Shown here: piece by piece, positions 45,905 through 58,709 of the stretch | Layout: each line of letters starts with the position of its first letter | Position numbering within the stretch: the stretch's first letter is position 1 | NCBI RefSeq assembly: GCF_040954835.1 | Contig: NC_090718.1 | Coordinates: forward strand, 11,237,532-11,301,531 | Length of the DNA stretch: 64,000 nucleotides | Direction of reading: 5' to 3' | Source of the DNA: Lepisosteus oculatus | Lineage: Eukaryota > Chordata > Actinopteri > Semionotiformes > Lepisosteidae | The notes under the pieces: generated by a model | Told to the model about the DNA's origin: nothing | The model's input: the letters and a program-made list of their open reading frames with translations, nothing else | Databases searched by the model: none | Translations under genes and position numbers: made by a program

Positions 45905-47725
45905 ATGACATCTCTCGCAGGCCACGCCCCGCACACCTGTTCGCCGGCTTCTGCGAGAGAGAAGGGAGCTGGGTGAGTTTGTTCCGCGTTTTCTGTGGTT
46001 ATTTTTAATTTTTCGTTTGTATTTGAATGTAAATAAAATTTAACTAATGTAGTTATGTAGTCTACACCTCACAGGAGAAAGGGGTAAAACAAGTATTCTC
46101 GATAGGGGCTAAATTGTATTTTTAATGTCTTCTCCCCCGATTCTCTTGTTTTTAAGAAGCCACTTGTTTTACACAGATAACATATTTCTTTTACACCGAA
46201 GAAAAGCTCTGTTGTAGCCGTAAAGACATTTGAATTGGCTTTTTTTTGTGAGTTACTTTATCCTAATCTTTATCAAACACCTCTGTTCACAAAATTAAGC
46301 GTGTGCAATTATCCAAGTCCGAAAATAGCCAATTCAGAATTGTAGTTCTTTCATTATAATCCAGAGTATGGTAGGTGATTATGTGCTTATATTCGTGATA
46401 AACATTTCACTTGCAAAGAATACTTTCTCAGTTTAAATGGTCTTTCAATTTTAAATTCTGCTTTTTTGTGTGTTTTCAGCTTAGTATCTACGGGCAAGAG
46501 ACATTCGCACTAAAGGTTCGCACTAAAGAAATTGGAGTATTAAAGTATAAATATTTTATTTATTTCCTTACACGCATCTTATTGAAATATTTTCTGTTTT
46601 ATATGTCTTGGTGTTAGCTTATAAGAAAACTTGTTTTAAATTATCTTTAACTGATCTTCTTAATGTGTTATTGTGTTTTCCAGTTGGGCGTCTTCGGGAA
46701 GGACATACTTGGCTCAGGTGCTGCAATTATCTATGTAAGTAGAAACTCTTTCATTCTTTCACACGTATCATATTGAAGTACACAATATACTGCACCTCCC
46801 GATAATTGTTGGAAAACGTGATGCACCTTTTGAAAAGGAGACTCAGGCTAGGCAGTATTAGATTAGATTTCTCCAAGGCAGAGACGGTTCTGAAGCGACA
46901 AAACAAAAAATATCGGCCTGCTGTTTATTGAAAGCAATTTCTGCTAAAACTGCGATCACATTTGCTTTTTCGATGCGCAAAATACAGATTTAGAAAAAAC
47001 CGTTTGGGCTTCCAAATTGCTTCACAACCATTCAAATTAAAGAGCTTATAAAGATATGGATTCGTTTCTCATGCGTTAATTCAGTTCTTTCAGAAAAAGA
47101 ACATGCTAACCAGAATGGAAGAAAAACAATAGAATGTGGTAGTTCTGTCTAATCGACACATGTAGCTGTATTGATTGTATTTTGCTTCAGTGCTCTACAC
47201 ACTTCAATACCCTGTTAAACAGGAACATGCCCCGTTACCCAGGCTAAGCGCTTTATTCGAAGCTCAGCTAATACGGATTTCTGTTGTTTTGCAGGAAATT
47301 CAACAAAGTTCCGGTCTTCATTCTGGTCGCTGCCTCGACAGATTCCTTGGAGAACCAGTAACGTGCCGTATGTTTCTGTGCTTTTCCATGTAGTTGCGTG
47401 CAACTCTTTTCGTACCCTTTTTACTTGTAAAAGCATTTAGCGTAAATGTATCCGTGCTTTGACATTTTGTCATTTAAATCCATGTTACTTTTCACTTCAG
47501 ATCCTGTGCATCTGTCGTATGTATTGGCATGCGTTGTTTAATGTTGCATGTTAATGTTTTTGTACTCTGCTTACTTGTAAAAAGTCTTTAGTGTTAATAT
47601 AGCCTTGCTTTGACGCTTTGTAATTTAAGAGGTGTTAATTTTCATTTCGAATCTGTGCATCGCTCGTACTGGAATGCTTTGTTTTGTATGCAACTTTCGC
47701 TCAATAAATTGTTGATTGGAGTTTG
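45905..47725 (+). pseudogene. Gene A, unit 3 copy: exon 2 damaged
   Basis: Exon 1 ends at 45,972 (GTGAGT). Exon 2 starts at 46,480, but its middle is rearranged: TTCGCACTAAAG occurs twice in place of the GACATGG start region. Four bases spanning the GTAAGT donor are lost, leaving a weak AAAGTATAA. Exons 3 (46,684-46,734) and 4 (from 47,295; AATAAA 47,703-47,708) are intact. Exon 4 reads KFNKVPVFILVAASTDSLEN, with CNK changed to FNK. Skipping of exon 2 is possible, so a transcript may survive without the peptide. Confidence 0.5.
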
Positions 47726-47794
47726 ATGTGTTTTGTTGTTTCTGTTCTCATGCAGAGTTCCGTACACCCTTGGTCCTGAAAAACCCCGGTGTTG

Positions 47795-48518
47795 GTGAGT
47801 TTTTTGGCGGAGAGACTTTACTAACAGTTTCCGAGAAGCAATGCGAAGGGCTGTTTTTTCCTTGTTGTCACTGACCGCAAGGGGACACCCTATCGCTTTG
47901 TGACTTGGAAACTGCAGAGGCTACCCCCTTGTTAAGTCTGTCCAGATTTTCCCGCCAAAAAACTTAGTATATACCGGGGCTCTTGCAGGGCGTGGTCTCC
48001 TCCCATCAATCAAACCCAGCCCCGTCTACTCCTCTTTTTGGAGAGAGGGGCTGGGTGATTGACTGCAGCTCTAGCCAAGCCCACTCACTCCCAGCAGCAG
48101 GGGAAGGCAGGTTGGTGATGGCCTAGGTCCCTGCAGAGAGGCAGGGCTCCTGGTGTGGACTTAGAAGTCTGTTGGTTGCAAGCTGTGACTGATAGGCTGA
48201 GTCCGCCCTGGGTGCCTCCTCTCTCTCGGGCCAAAGCCACCTCCAGCTGGGAGTGAGGGGGCTTGGCTAGAGCTTCCCTCCCTTCTCCTCCCCCAGGGGC
48301 TGTACCTCGGCTCCCTCCTAGGGACCCTAACCCCCCAGAGACTATCTAAAAAGGCGGGAAAATCTGGAGCGACTTAAAAAGGGGGTAGCCCCCGCAGTTT
48401 CCAAGTCACGATGCGATAGGGTGTCCCCTTGCGGCCGTGGCGCAAAGTACAAAACAACCCATCGCATCGCTTCTCAGAAACTGATTGCTCTCTCCAGATT
48501 TTGCAGCCAAAAACTTAC
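47795..48518. repeat. Nested palindrome between genes A and B, unit 3
   Basis: Outer arms 47,795-47,956 and 48,353-48,518. A 16-base deletion in the centre, with CAGC at the junction, removes sequence next to the right inner arm but leaves that arm's TGGGAGTGAGGGGGCTTGG. Both E2F-like words are kept. Confidence 0.85.
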
Positions 48519-48589
48519 AGAAGTGAGACACCAGCCCAGAGCAAACCCTTCCAACACACCTTGAAAAAATAGCAGACATTTCAGAAAAT

Positions 48590-49820
48590 GCAAAGCAACG
48601 TTTTTTTTTATTTCAGAATGCACAGCACATACAGTAGCAGCAGTCAACAGGGAACAGTTTAACAACATAACGACATTAAGATCAAGATACAACACTGAAT
48701 CGGTACATTACAGTCACTGTTCTCAAAAATAAAATTTAAGGAAAAGTACACATTGTCAACAATAACTTGCCAATGCACGACGAGTTGCTGGAGTGGAAAC
48801 GAGATCGACGGAGCGCTGAGGATCAGGAGCCGCAGAACTGAAGACAAAAGAAAAAACACCAAGTTAACAAAATACGGGCTTTGCAGAATGGATTCACTTG
48901 ATGTGCTAAATAAAAGTTAAACATTTAAACGTGGTGCTTGAATATATATATATGTATATAAACACGATGAAATGCAATGAGAAAACAACAGATTAAATGA
49001 GAAAGCAAAGATAGATCCCTGTCCCGCTACTCCAAAAAACTCCAGAACATACGTTCAGCCACATAAGAATTCAATTCCGTTGAAGAACCAGCGTCTTAAG
49101 AGTTTGCTTTTTCCGTTCAACAAAAGCACAACGAAACGAAAAGCAGCAATGTAGTTAATATATGCCTGTTCCGGGTAAAAATGTGTGAAAAGCAGGCAAA
49201 ATGTGTCGTCTTAACAAGTTACACAAATATTAATAGAAAAGCGGAAGGTTGGAATATTACTTACCGTTAAAAAAAAACACTTTTCATAACTGGTATCCCG
49301 TTCTTGAAATCCTTTTGGCACCTGGAGAAATAAAAACCTAACGAATTAATCCGTTTAATCTTGACAATATTTGTATCATTTCGGAACGAAAAACGTTCTT
49401 TTAGCCCCAATCCGCCAAAGGACATTACACAGCTAAGGACTTTAAAAAGTTAATATTAGAAGAACAACTACAGCCCCAGACACCTAGAGATACCATGTTT
49501 TAAAAACATACAATGAAAGTACAAAGCATGATAGTATAAGAACCTTTATACAAACTTTTCAAACTTCGAGAGCACGCTCCAACGGACAGGACACTCATTT
49601 CGGCGTCCTAAAACACAAAGAAAAGAAAAAACATAACAATTAACAACAGTAGCAACAAAATACTTTTCATCTTGCTTTCCCCAAAGTGAAATTTGATTTT
49701 TTTGCACTTAAAATCAGAAAATTCGAAATAAAACGCAAACGCACCTCGAGCCGCCCCAGCTCGTCCCGCCGCCATCTTGCCGAGCGCACCTGTGGAACAG
49801 GTGGACGGGGCGTGTCCGCT
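48590..49820 (-). CDS. Gene B, unit 3 copy
   Basis: ATG at 49,775-49,773, exon 1 end 49,745, exon 2 from 49,607 to the stop at 49,546. Exon 3 lies near 49,321-49,265. The last exon starts at 48,837, with AATAAA at 48,612-48,607. The 30-residue frame is identical to units 1 and 2 even though unit 3 is strongly diverged further downstream. Confidence 0.5.
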
Positions 49821-50379
49821 GAGGAAGGTCACTCTGGAGGCGGGCTCCGGTCCTGACGGACAGCTGCGGATTCTGTTACAAGGGCTTCAACACTGACGTT
49901 ACTGGAGATAAACAGAAACTTCAACTCACCAGATCATACATAAAGCATTTGTCGTCTAAGGATTCTCAGAAAACCTAAAACAGTGACACTCCCCTACGAG
50001 GCTGTGCTCGACGGGAACTTCTAGCTTGCGGCCAGCTGACCGAATCAAGAGGAATGTGCTGGATAGGGACCCCTGCCGCTCCTAGTTAGGACTGCACCTC
50101 TCTTTCACTGCTAGTGCCACACCCGTCCTGCAGGTGTCTCAGTGGTATAAGGGGCTGCTTTTTAGAATTCCGTTCATTACTATTCATTCATAAAGGACTT
50201 AAACCCCCCATTTTCCTTGTTTTGGAGGGCCCCGAAAATGGAACCCCCCAAAACGGCCGGCGTGGTAGAGAACAGCCACCTACACAAACTCACCCCGACA
50301 GCACGAGAGCTACACCCGGGGCTTAGATCTCAGACTGACGGGGAGGCTCGGGGCTCGTCTTTAACTCCCCAGCGTCTCT

Positions 50380-50455
50380 GGGAGTCGATCCAATTGTCTG
50401 GACTTTAGAAAGTGCCCGATGGGTTAGCCCACGGAGCCACCAGGCCGGCCACGCT
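50380..50455 (-). repeat. tRNA-like SINE head, unit 3
   Basis: Same element as in units 1 and 2. It lies immediately before the point (about 50,460-50,520) where similarity to the other units falls sharply. Confidence 0.4.
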
Positions 50456-50459
50456 AAAG

Positions 50460-51540
50460 ATCGGCCATGTAACTCTCTTATTCAGTCTTAACCCTAGTCA
50501 CAGCTTTGAGACGAGACAGTTCCCCCTGTTTGCTCGCTTTTCAAGCATTAAGCCTACTGAGACGCCTTTGTAATGTATTTTTCTAGGTTTTTTGCGACTG
50601 GACATGATTAACCTTTCGAACGACAGTGAAAAATAAAGTATTAAAATTAGCAGTAGAGTTGGAGGAGCCTGTATGTCATGAGTCAGACGTGAAGTCTGAG
50701 AGACTAAAATGTTAGTTTTTTATTTTTTTAAACACAATGCTGAAATGTTTCTAAAGACAACTTTAAAAAAAAATCAGTCGGTGTCACGACATGATAAATT
50801 TATATTTCACAGACTAGTGATGATGTAATAACTCGTTTTGTAATCAATGGATATCATATCGATCCTTTTATTGTTATTTTATATACTATTATTAATATAC
50901 TATAAGATACAATTACTATAGTCAAATGCAAGAGTGCAGGTGGTAAAAATGTTGTCTATGAATATCAGACGGCTGGCACTGAACCTTCAGAAACAGTGCG
51001 CGCCAGGTATTTAGGGGTTTAATTCATAATTCTAATCTCTAAGAGATGTGTAAATTAATTTTGATTAATTTAAAGTAATCAAAACTATAGTGTTATACAC
51101 TGCGTATACAGGTTTATAGACAGTGTACATTGTTGGGGTACCACTGTCAATGAGTTATGTACAGTACAGTGATCACAGTTGAGATTGACTGTCAAACAGT
51201 AGCAGTTCTTACTGCTTGATCCAAAGATTTAAAAAAATCCGAAACTGTTTCTGACGCAATGACGCTAATTTCTAACCTTTCACTATTCATGATCTGAATC
51301 CCTGGGGATGAATAAAGTATTTTGAATTGAAAACGAATAAATAAGTCGTAAATATTCAATTGAAGTTTGAATAAGGTTACTTCATCAGTGGCTATGTTAA
51401 AAGTATGGAGTGGGATTGTATTCCAAATTACTTGCGTCTGAAAGACTGCGTTTTCAAAGCGGAGACGGCCAACTCCAGGATCCAGTCAGTGTTTTGGACA
51501 TTTCTAATGAATTAAAATCCAGAAGCCAGGTGTGATTAAT
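50460..51540. other. Unit 3: diverged stretch upstream of gene C
   Basis: No gene is supported. Blocks such as GAATATCAGACGGCTGGCACT still match unit 1 18,655-18,675, with unrelated or rearranged sequence between them, for example 50,520-50,720. Confidence 0.45.
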
Positions 51541-51579
51541 CTTGTATCGAGCTTCAATTAGTCTCCTTTAAAAATTGTT

Positions 51580-52440
51580 CCCTTTAAATAGCAGCTTTGG
51601 AGTAGGAGGAAAGATCCGCGATGTTTTGTTTATGTAACAGAAACTTGTATAAAGAGCATCTTCCTATTAAGGTGGGAACAGTTCCAAACTAAATGACAGG
51701 AAGCGTCTGAGCTACAGAGTAATAAATAAAATGATCTTGCATTAAAAAAAAAAAGTTACAGCTAAGCCAACAACTTTCCTACTTGTAAAAGGGTGAAAAT
51801 GTTATACCATTCAAAAGTGCGAGCTATGTTTTAATGCTTGGCCAGGTACGTTGCTCGTGTTTCGACAGGTCTCTAATGCAGTTTCTCCTTTCCAGCTCCC
51901 CAGCCTTCCTGTCCTCTACAACCGTCTGAAGGCCGAAGCGCAGAGCTCCCGTGAAGCGTGAAACTGGGGAGATGAGCGGCGAATTCAAAGATGTGAGAAA
52001 CCGATTGGTCTGTGCTTTGCTTATCTTGCCTCTTGGCTTCAAGTTAAAAGAGCTTTGTGTTTGTACTTGGAGAAATCTCGGAACCGGTTGACGTTTCTCC
52101 CTACGAATAAGCCGCTTATTTGTGCCTTCAAGAAGTGGTGCTACCTTTGTATCGGCTATGGCGAGAGGCCGCAATTTGTGACTAAAGGTATTAAAATGTG
52201 AAACGCTTTCTCTCCTGTGTTCAAGCAGTAGTTGATCCCGGAGAGCAGCCGGACTCACCTCGCGGTCCCAGGTTACCCACCGTCTCTCCGGCTGTGTCCT
52301 GAAAGAGCAGCGTTTCCTCTCCCGGGGCTCCAGACTGCGGACCGCCTGAGCGATGTTCAATACCGACTAATAACGGCTGGATTCGTTACGCCTGTACTGC
52401 TGTTTAATTTTTCAATAAACTAATGTATTCCAGGATTCAT
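51580..52440 (+). pseudogene. Gene C, diverged unit 3 copy
   Basis: A weaker TATA-like TTTAAATAG lies near 51,583. ATG AGCGGCGAATTC is kept at 51,972, but the donor reads AAAGATGTGAGA, shifting the junction by two bases if GTGAGA is used. Exon 2 begins at 52,232 after GCAGTAG. The shifted frame would then be open for about 66 residues (MSGEFK, LIPESSRTHLAVPGYPPSL, DRLSDVQYRLITA) through the AATAAA near 52,422. Whether this is drift or a real second form cannot be decided. A 178-codon minus-strand frame covering 51,824-52,360 is probably a shadow of this GC-rich region. Confidence 0.4.
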
Positions 52441-52444
52441 TCTT

Positions 52445-53920
52445 AATGACTGAATTTCGAGGGGGAAGTGGTTCGTGTATCTGTAGCGGGGTTACCTCAT
52501 CTAGGACTAGCGAGTTTCCATGTGCGATCTTCCCATCTCTTTAAAGAGCCTACAGCTACTTCTCTTGTCGCTGCAAGCTGTTCACGGTGCCCGTCGGTCA
52601 TGAAGTTAGGTGCTTTATCTTCCTCTTTATTATGTACTGCATCAGCTTCTTGACTGTAAAACCCCAGTTACTTGTATATGCACAAAAGGATGCTGCCTGT
52701 GAACAAGCACCTGCTTGCTTACAAAATGATCTTGCATCATAATTCTGGTAAAATACACTCGTAATCCTGCAGTCCTCTTTTGGGAAATATTTCTCTTGCC
52801 CAAACTGTTGCTGGCAATGATAAAGATCTGGAAGAGCAGCTCCAGCCTTGAACTCTACTGCTGGCAGATCCAGCTCAGATCCCAGTTCTGTTAACATGTA
52901 GATTGCTGAGCAGCTAAAGGCAGGAAGGACAAGAGCCTCCAATGTTAATTGTAAAGTGCTCTGTGTAGAAATGGTTAATGTGTTATTGACCAGAACCTGA
53001 AAGAGAATGCAAACAAGTCAGGGAGCTTAATGTGCTTTTGTGTGGCTGAGCTCACGATGTAAAAAATCACCACAGCACTGTATGAGCAAATCAAACTTCT
53101 AAAAGCGCATTGCAGGGTTAACCAGGAGGTTATGTGGTGCTGAACACACACCCCCATAATCTGCTGTGCAACGCTACAGTTCTGAATGCTCTTCCACATT
53201 TACGTAGATATTTTGAGGACAGACCCAGAACTGAAGCAATTTAACTTTTAAAGATTAAGACATGTGCATGTTACTCGGGAACTCTTCAAACATTTAACTA
53301 TTGGTCAGTGACTGGAAAAAAATAAAATTTTAACATTCAAGGAATTAACTTTCTATGTGTATGATGCAGAATCCAACTCAAAATCGATTTCCTCAAAGCA
53401 ATATTTTTTCTTCACTACTATGGGCACATATTTAACAAATGTAAATCAACATCCATCTCCATCCTATTCTCCAAGAGATCTGTACAGTACCCACAGCATA
53501 GACACAACCAGGAAGAAACTGGACTTTACTCAGAAAAAGACAAATATAAGAAAACCATTCTTAGTTTTCTTACTAAGGCAGTTTACATTTCCTCTTTTTT
53601 TCACAAAACATTAAACACTGAACTACTGTATGAACAGATTGTTTGAAATACAAGAGACATAGAAAGGTTCAATATTTGTTGCTCCAGGTGCAGAGCTGTT
53701 ACTGAACATGGAGAATGTGTATCAAGTGATACAATGATCACTGTATTGTTTTCCTAACAATTCAATCTTTTTATATCAACATTTGTTCCACAAACTGGGA
53801 AAGTGATATTTTTTAATCCACTGAAAGAGAAAACCCTGCATCATGACTCCCTGTTAATGATGTAAGAAACTGCTGTTAAGAGTGACCTCTTATACAGGTG
53901 AAGCTGCAGACTGTGTTGAC
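52445..53920. other. Unit 3: stretch without a gene
   Basis: No gene is supported. It is a diverged match to unit 1 20,145-20,960, with insertions such as about 52,650-52,945 that have no counterpart there. Confidence 0.4.
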
Positions 53921-53922
53921 TG

Positions 53923-56655
53923 TCCAGGTGTCCTCATGATCCTTCCAGCTCAGGGACTCAGGGGAAAGGCCTGTGCTCGTCAGCACTGCTGAGAATTGAG
54001 AAATACAATCATTAATCACTGGAAATAAAATCATTTTTCCATCAGTAAATACGAAAACAGATTTCACTATGTGACAAGGCTACCTAGAACTAAAACTGCT
54101 ATATAACAATTTTGTGTGCATTTCATAAATAGGAACTGATACTGAATATCATTACAGCCTACATCTCAGTCTGTTTCACAAAAGTAAAGGTTAACAACCT
54201 GCCCAACGTCCCTCTGTATTACTCAGATAGTTACTGGCCTTTGCCAGGGTAGATTTACACTCTTCCAGAGCACATACAGTATATACTGTACACATACAGA
54301 CACACACGTTTAACTACAGATACTCTCAGAGTTCAAACAAGTATTGACAGGTTTTCTGAGGAATCAGCAGCAGGGAAGGACAGTTGCCGAAGACCAGAGG
54401 AAATTATAATCAATATAAAGCCTACTGTTTAATCATTGTCTATGATGAATTATATTGCTTTTGATAAAAGTAGATTATGAGCTCAAATGACAGTGATAAA
54501 ACTTAATTAAAGCAGTCTAGAATAACAGTACACTTGCTAGTGATGGATTTCTGCTCTGACAATGTGGCCCCCTAATCAAACAATTGAAATTCATAACATG
54601 CTTTTATCTGGCTGCATAAGTAAGGTTGGAATTAACTTGCATAGTGCAGAAGTCAAGGAGCGTGTAAAACTACCTGTTGGCAAATACTGAACCCAGATAA
54701 AACTGCGAGAGGATGAGTGGCAGTGTCCTGTCTGAGCCCTGCATAACCCAGGATATACAGTGTAATATACCTCAGGAGTTAAGAAATGTACTTTGTAAAC
54801 TGGAATATATTACATCCACACACAAAGTATATATGACAGAAATACAGAATATACTTTTTCATAACATGGTAGGAAGTCAGTAAAGCAAATTCACCACAGT
54901 TACAGAAGACCTGCAGGTCTTCAAGAACCCCTACCAGGTGCACTGATAAAGTATTTCTCACCCCACAGGAGGGGACACACTTCACTCACCCCTCAATGCA
55001 GCTCTCCTGGGTCACTGACATATAGCCGCAGTTCAGTCACCGCAGACCAGGTGAAGGAGTGAGAACAGACTGTGAGGGAATCAAATAGGACATTTCAGGA
55101 GGCCAGACTGCTGCTGCAAAAACACAGGAGAGTAAAAGTTATATAAGGCTTTCCATTAAGAACTGAATCCCTAGCATTTAGATTGAAACGTGTTGCACTT
55201 ACACTAGGTAATAAGTATTCAATGAAAACTAAATGAAAGTGTGATGCCGTGGGGGTTACAGTTATCTGTCAGGGAGATTAGTAGATGGAACTCAAGACCA
55301 GACCACGTCTTAGGCAAATTTTAGTTCAACAAACAAGCCTTAATTGTTGAGAGAGAAAAGTAATCAGAAAAACAAAACGCCCTCTTCTCGCAGGTATATT
55401 CTTAAATAATAAGCTCTATATCAGGGAATCTGGTCTACCCTGATAAAATAAAACACAGAAACAAAAAATACCTTGATGCAAAAACACTGGAAAACAAATA
55501 AGTCCAGGTGTCCTCACGATCCTCCCAGCTCAGGGACTCAGGGGAAAGGCCTGTGACTGACAGCACTGCTGAGAATTGAGAAATACAGTCATTAATCACT
55601 GGAAATAAAATCATTTTTCCATCAGTAAATACGAAAACAGATTTCACTATGTGACAAGGTTACCTAGGACTAAAACTGCTATATAACAATTTTGTGTGCA
55701 TTTCATAAATAGGAACTGATACTGAAAATCATTACAAGCCTAAATCTCAGTCTGTTTCACAAAAGTAAAGGTTAACAACCTGCCCAACGTCCCTCTGTAT
55801 TACTCAGATAATTACTGGTCTTTGCCAGGGTAGTTTTGCACTGACCCAGAGCACATACAGTATATACACACACATACAGACACACCTGTTTAACTGAAGA
55901 TACAAATACAAGTCCCAAAGTTCAAAAGAAGTATCAACAGGTTTTCTGTAGTGTCAGCAGCAGGGAGGGACAGCTGCTCAAGGCCAGAGGAAAATATAAT
56001 CAATACAAAGCCTATTGTTTAATCATTGTCTATGATTAATTATATTGCTGTAGATAAAGGCATATTATGAGCTCAAATAACTGTGATAAAAGAAACTGTC
56101 AGTCAAACCCAACCCAATTAAAGCAGTCTAGAATAACAGTACACATGCCAGTGATGGATTTCTGCTCTGACAAAGTGGTCCCCAAATCACAACAATCATG
56201 TTCATAAAAAGCTTTTATCTGGCTGCATAAGGGAAGGGTGGGAAGGTTCACCCACCCCTCAGTGCGGCTCTCCTGGGTCACTGACGTGTAGCAGCAGCTC
56301 AGATTTCAGGAGGCCAGACTGCTGCTGTAAAAAATAGGAACATAAAAGTAATGTCAGGCTTTACATTAAAAACTGAAATGCTAGACTTTAGATTGAAATA
56401 TGTTACACTTCGGTGATAAGTATTCAATGAAAACTACAAAGTGTGATACCATGGGGGTTACAATTATCTATCGGGTCGATTAATAAATGGTATTTGAGAC
56501 CAGTTAAACAAGTCTTTATTTTCTAGAGAAAAGTATTTGGAAAATAACAGGATTCATTTACATCTGGTTGGTATATTCTGAAAAAGTAACCTCTATATTG
56601 AGGACAGTGGTATACCCTGTTTAAAAAAAGACTTCACAAAAACTGTTGGAAACAA
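53923..56655 (+). repeat. Internal tandem duplication in unit 3
   Basis: Copy one is 53,923-55,502 and copy two 55,503 to about 56,655, starting at the shared word CCAGGTGTCCTCA (53,924 and 55,504, a period of 1,580). They are moderately diverged, so the duplication is older than the unit 1/unit 2 split. Copy two is shortened by a deletion near 56,240-56,310. Units 1 and 2 have one short version (about 20,980-21,760). No gene was recognised in either copy. Confidence 0.8.
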
Positions 56656-56908
56656 TTATCTTTTATTAAAAAAAAAACATACATTTCTTCTGAAAGTTAT
56701 AAAAATAAATCTGGTCATTTTTCTCACAAAACAATTGATTCAATCTTATCTTCTTAAAAGTATAAAAATAAACTGCCTCAGAAACGGGTCTTCCATTTAT
56801 TCCTTTTCCTTAGTCATCAGTAAACCTCCTTCCTTGAATTAAAAAAGTGCCTGTTAATCCCATTTAATCTTTCCCTTTTTCTCATCCTCTATCAGTCTCT
56901 TTTAAAAA

Positions 56909-56926
56909 GGACTACCGGGGGGGGGG
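56909..56926. other. Apparent empty LINE-A insertion site
   Basis: The sequence AAAAGGACTACCGGGG runs straight into TCTCTTGCTTATTT. In units 1 and 2 the equivalent flanks are ACAGAGTACTAT and CTGAGGGTCTCTTGC, separated by the 1.95 kb LINE-A. A poly-G run of ten at 56,917-56,926 sits at the site. Confidence 0.6.
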
Positions 56927-56999
56927 TCTCTTGCTTATTTATTTACCTTTCTCTTTTTTCCACTTCTCTCTTCTTCCCTTCCCTTCCTTTGTTTTGCTA

Positions 57000-58600
57000 T
57001 GTTTTAGTTTTAGTTTAGGGAATTACATTACCAAATACAGTCAGATGTAGTTTCTGTGCAGCTTGGCTTCAGTAAGCACTGTACTTTCTACTCTCTGTTA
57101 TCTCTGGGTTCGATTTATATGGCCTGCAGGTAGGAGCACACCTGTGTCTTATTCCACTTCTGTCATCATTTTGGTATTCTACTATGCGGTACCTCCATTT
57201 CACCATCTTAATGCAATCAGAATTCTCAGTGAAATCTAAGACACTCTTCTTAAAGGTCTTCCCATTCAGTACTGTGCCTCTAGCAGCAAATTCATAGTTT
57301 AGAACAAATTGATGTGAAACTAAACATCAAACATTTACCTTCCTTGGATAACTGTTTCACAGTCCTGAATATCAAGAATATTCACACATTCTACCAAGGA
57401 AGCAGCTGGACAGAGCTACAGCTAGAGAATCCAGTTCATACTCAAACACTGCTGGAGAAGGACAGTGGAGCTGTTATTTTACAAAGTCCCTTACATTAGA
57501 CAGGGGGCTTCGAGCAAAAGAACCTGGATTATAAAACACAGGTTGTGTGTCAGCAGAGCAGAGATACTCCTACCTGCATTGTGGCAGCTGTGTCCCCTAA
57601 CAAGCTCAGTGTGCAGGATCTCTCCTTCCCAGAAGCAGCAGCCTTCAGGTCTGAAATAAACCACGATGCACACACTCTCCATTAAAACTGGAAAGAGTCC
57701 CCTCATTAGCAAGTGAACACTGTAAATTTCAGTTTCTCTCATTAGAGAGTGAACACTGTCACAGAAATAGGCATTTCTAAATTCTCTCACCTCACTTGCA
57801 CGCTCTTGGCATTCTGTTTAAATCTCTAGGTTAAGGTACTGTTTGCCCAAATTCCTGATATGGTGGAATCCGGTTTTCTCCATTTTGTATTTTGTGCTTG
57901 TACGGTGGCTGGGTCATCCCTACAGCTTATTGGACTGTTAGAATTCTGCCTGAATGGCAAAGCCCTCATCCTTATAGCACGTTTAATGGTCTGTGACAGT
58001 TTTACAGCTCTGCATCAATGTGAAAGCCTGCTTCAAGTGTAGGCAATAGCTAACTTTTTCTTGGGGTCAATTAATAACGGCTCGTTTAAAAATGCAATCA
58101 GATTTTATTCCTTTAAACAGTCATACTGTAGCTTGTAAATGACACTTATTTAATTTTTAATGCAGTTACCTGACTCATAATTACAAATCATCTCCTAACT
58201 TTCAAAAATTGTGCGCTGCTTGTACACACTGGTGGCCGCACCGTAAAACACAGCTCCAGGGTCTTTTAGCAGTTACCCCAAAACCTACGAGTTTGCCCAG
58301 AAACAACACACCGGTCGAAATACACCATACAAGATATGAGAAACCTTTAATGATGTCTACATGCCTATACACACACACACACACACAACAACAACGTTTG
58401 CTAAAGGTGGATGGTGTTGGCAAACATGGTACGTATAAGAGATCTGCTTTAACACGTTCGTAGTGATTATAATGCAAAGACGTAAAAATATTCAGACGGT
58501 AGAAGGTTGCCTTCTATTTAACTTAAAATGTGTCCGTCCTTCTACCAGTTCTGTTCTGAACTTCAAACATACCCTCTCTCAGGAGGAGTATATGAAGATG
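57000..58600. other. Unit 3: stretch without a gene
   Basis: 57,040-57,160 matches unit 1 24,060-24,180. 58,200-58,480 matches 24,310-24,450 loosely. 57,250-58,150 has no evident counterpart in units 1 and 2. An (AC)n microsatellite lies at 58,369-58,387. No gene is supported. Confidence 0.4.
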
Positions 58601-58612
58601 GTAAACAATTTG

Positions 58613-58706
58613 ATTGGTTGCCATGTCAGGCCAATAGGAACTGAATAGACACCTCTTCTGATTGACCAATAGAAACAGCTCCTCCGTATATGAAAGACTG
58701 ACCAAT
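58613..58706 (+). promoter_or_regulatory. CCAAT-box cluster, unit 3
   Basis: ATTGG 58,613, CCAAT 58,631, ATTGACCAAT 58,661-58,670 and CCAAT 58,702. Spacing of the forward boxes is 35 and 36 bases. All boxes are canonical here, including the fourth, which reads TCAAT in units 1 and 2. The boxes stand out as better kept than the sequence around them. Confidence 0.45.
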
Positions 58707-58709
58707 AGT

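Noticed and set aside
51824-52360. 178-codon minus-strand open frame over gene C in unit 3
   Set aside because: It is antisense to the GC-rich exons, is broken in units 1 and 2 and has no splice or poly(A) context, so it is probably a shadow.
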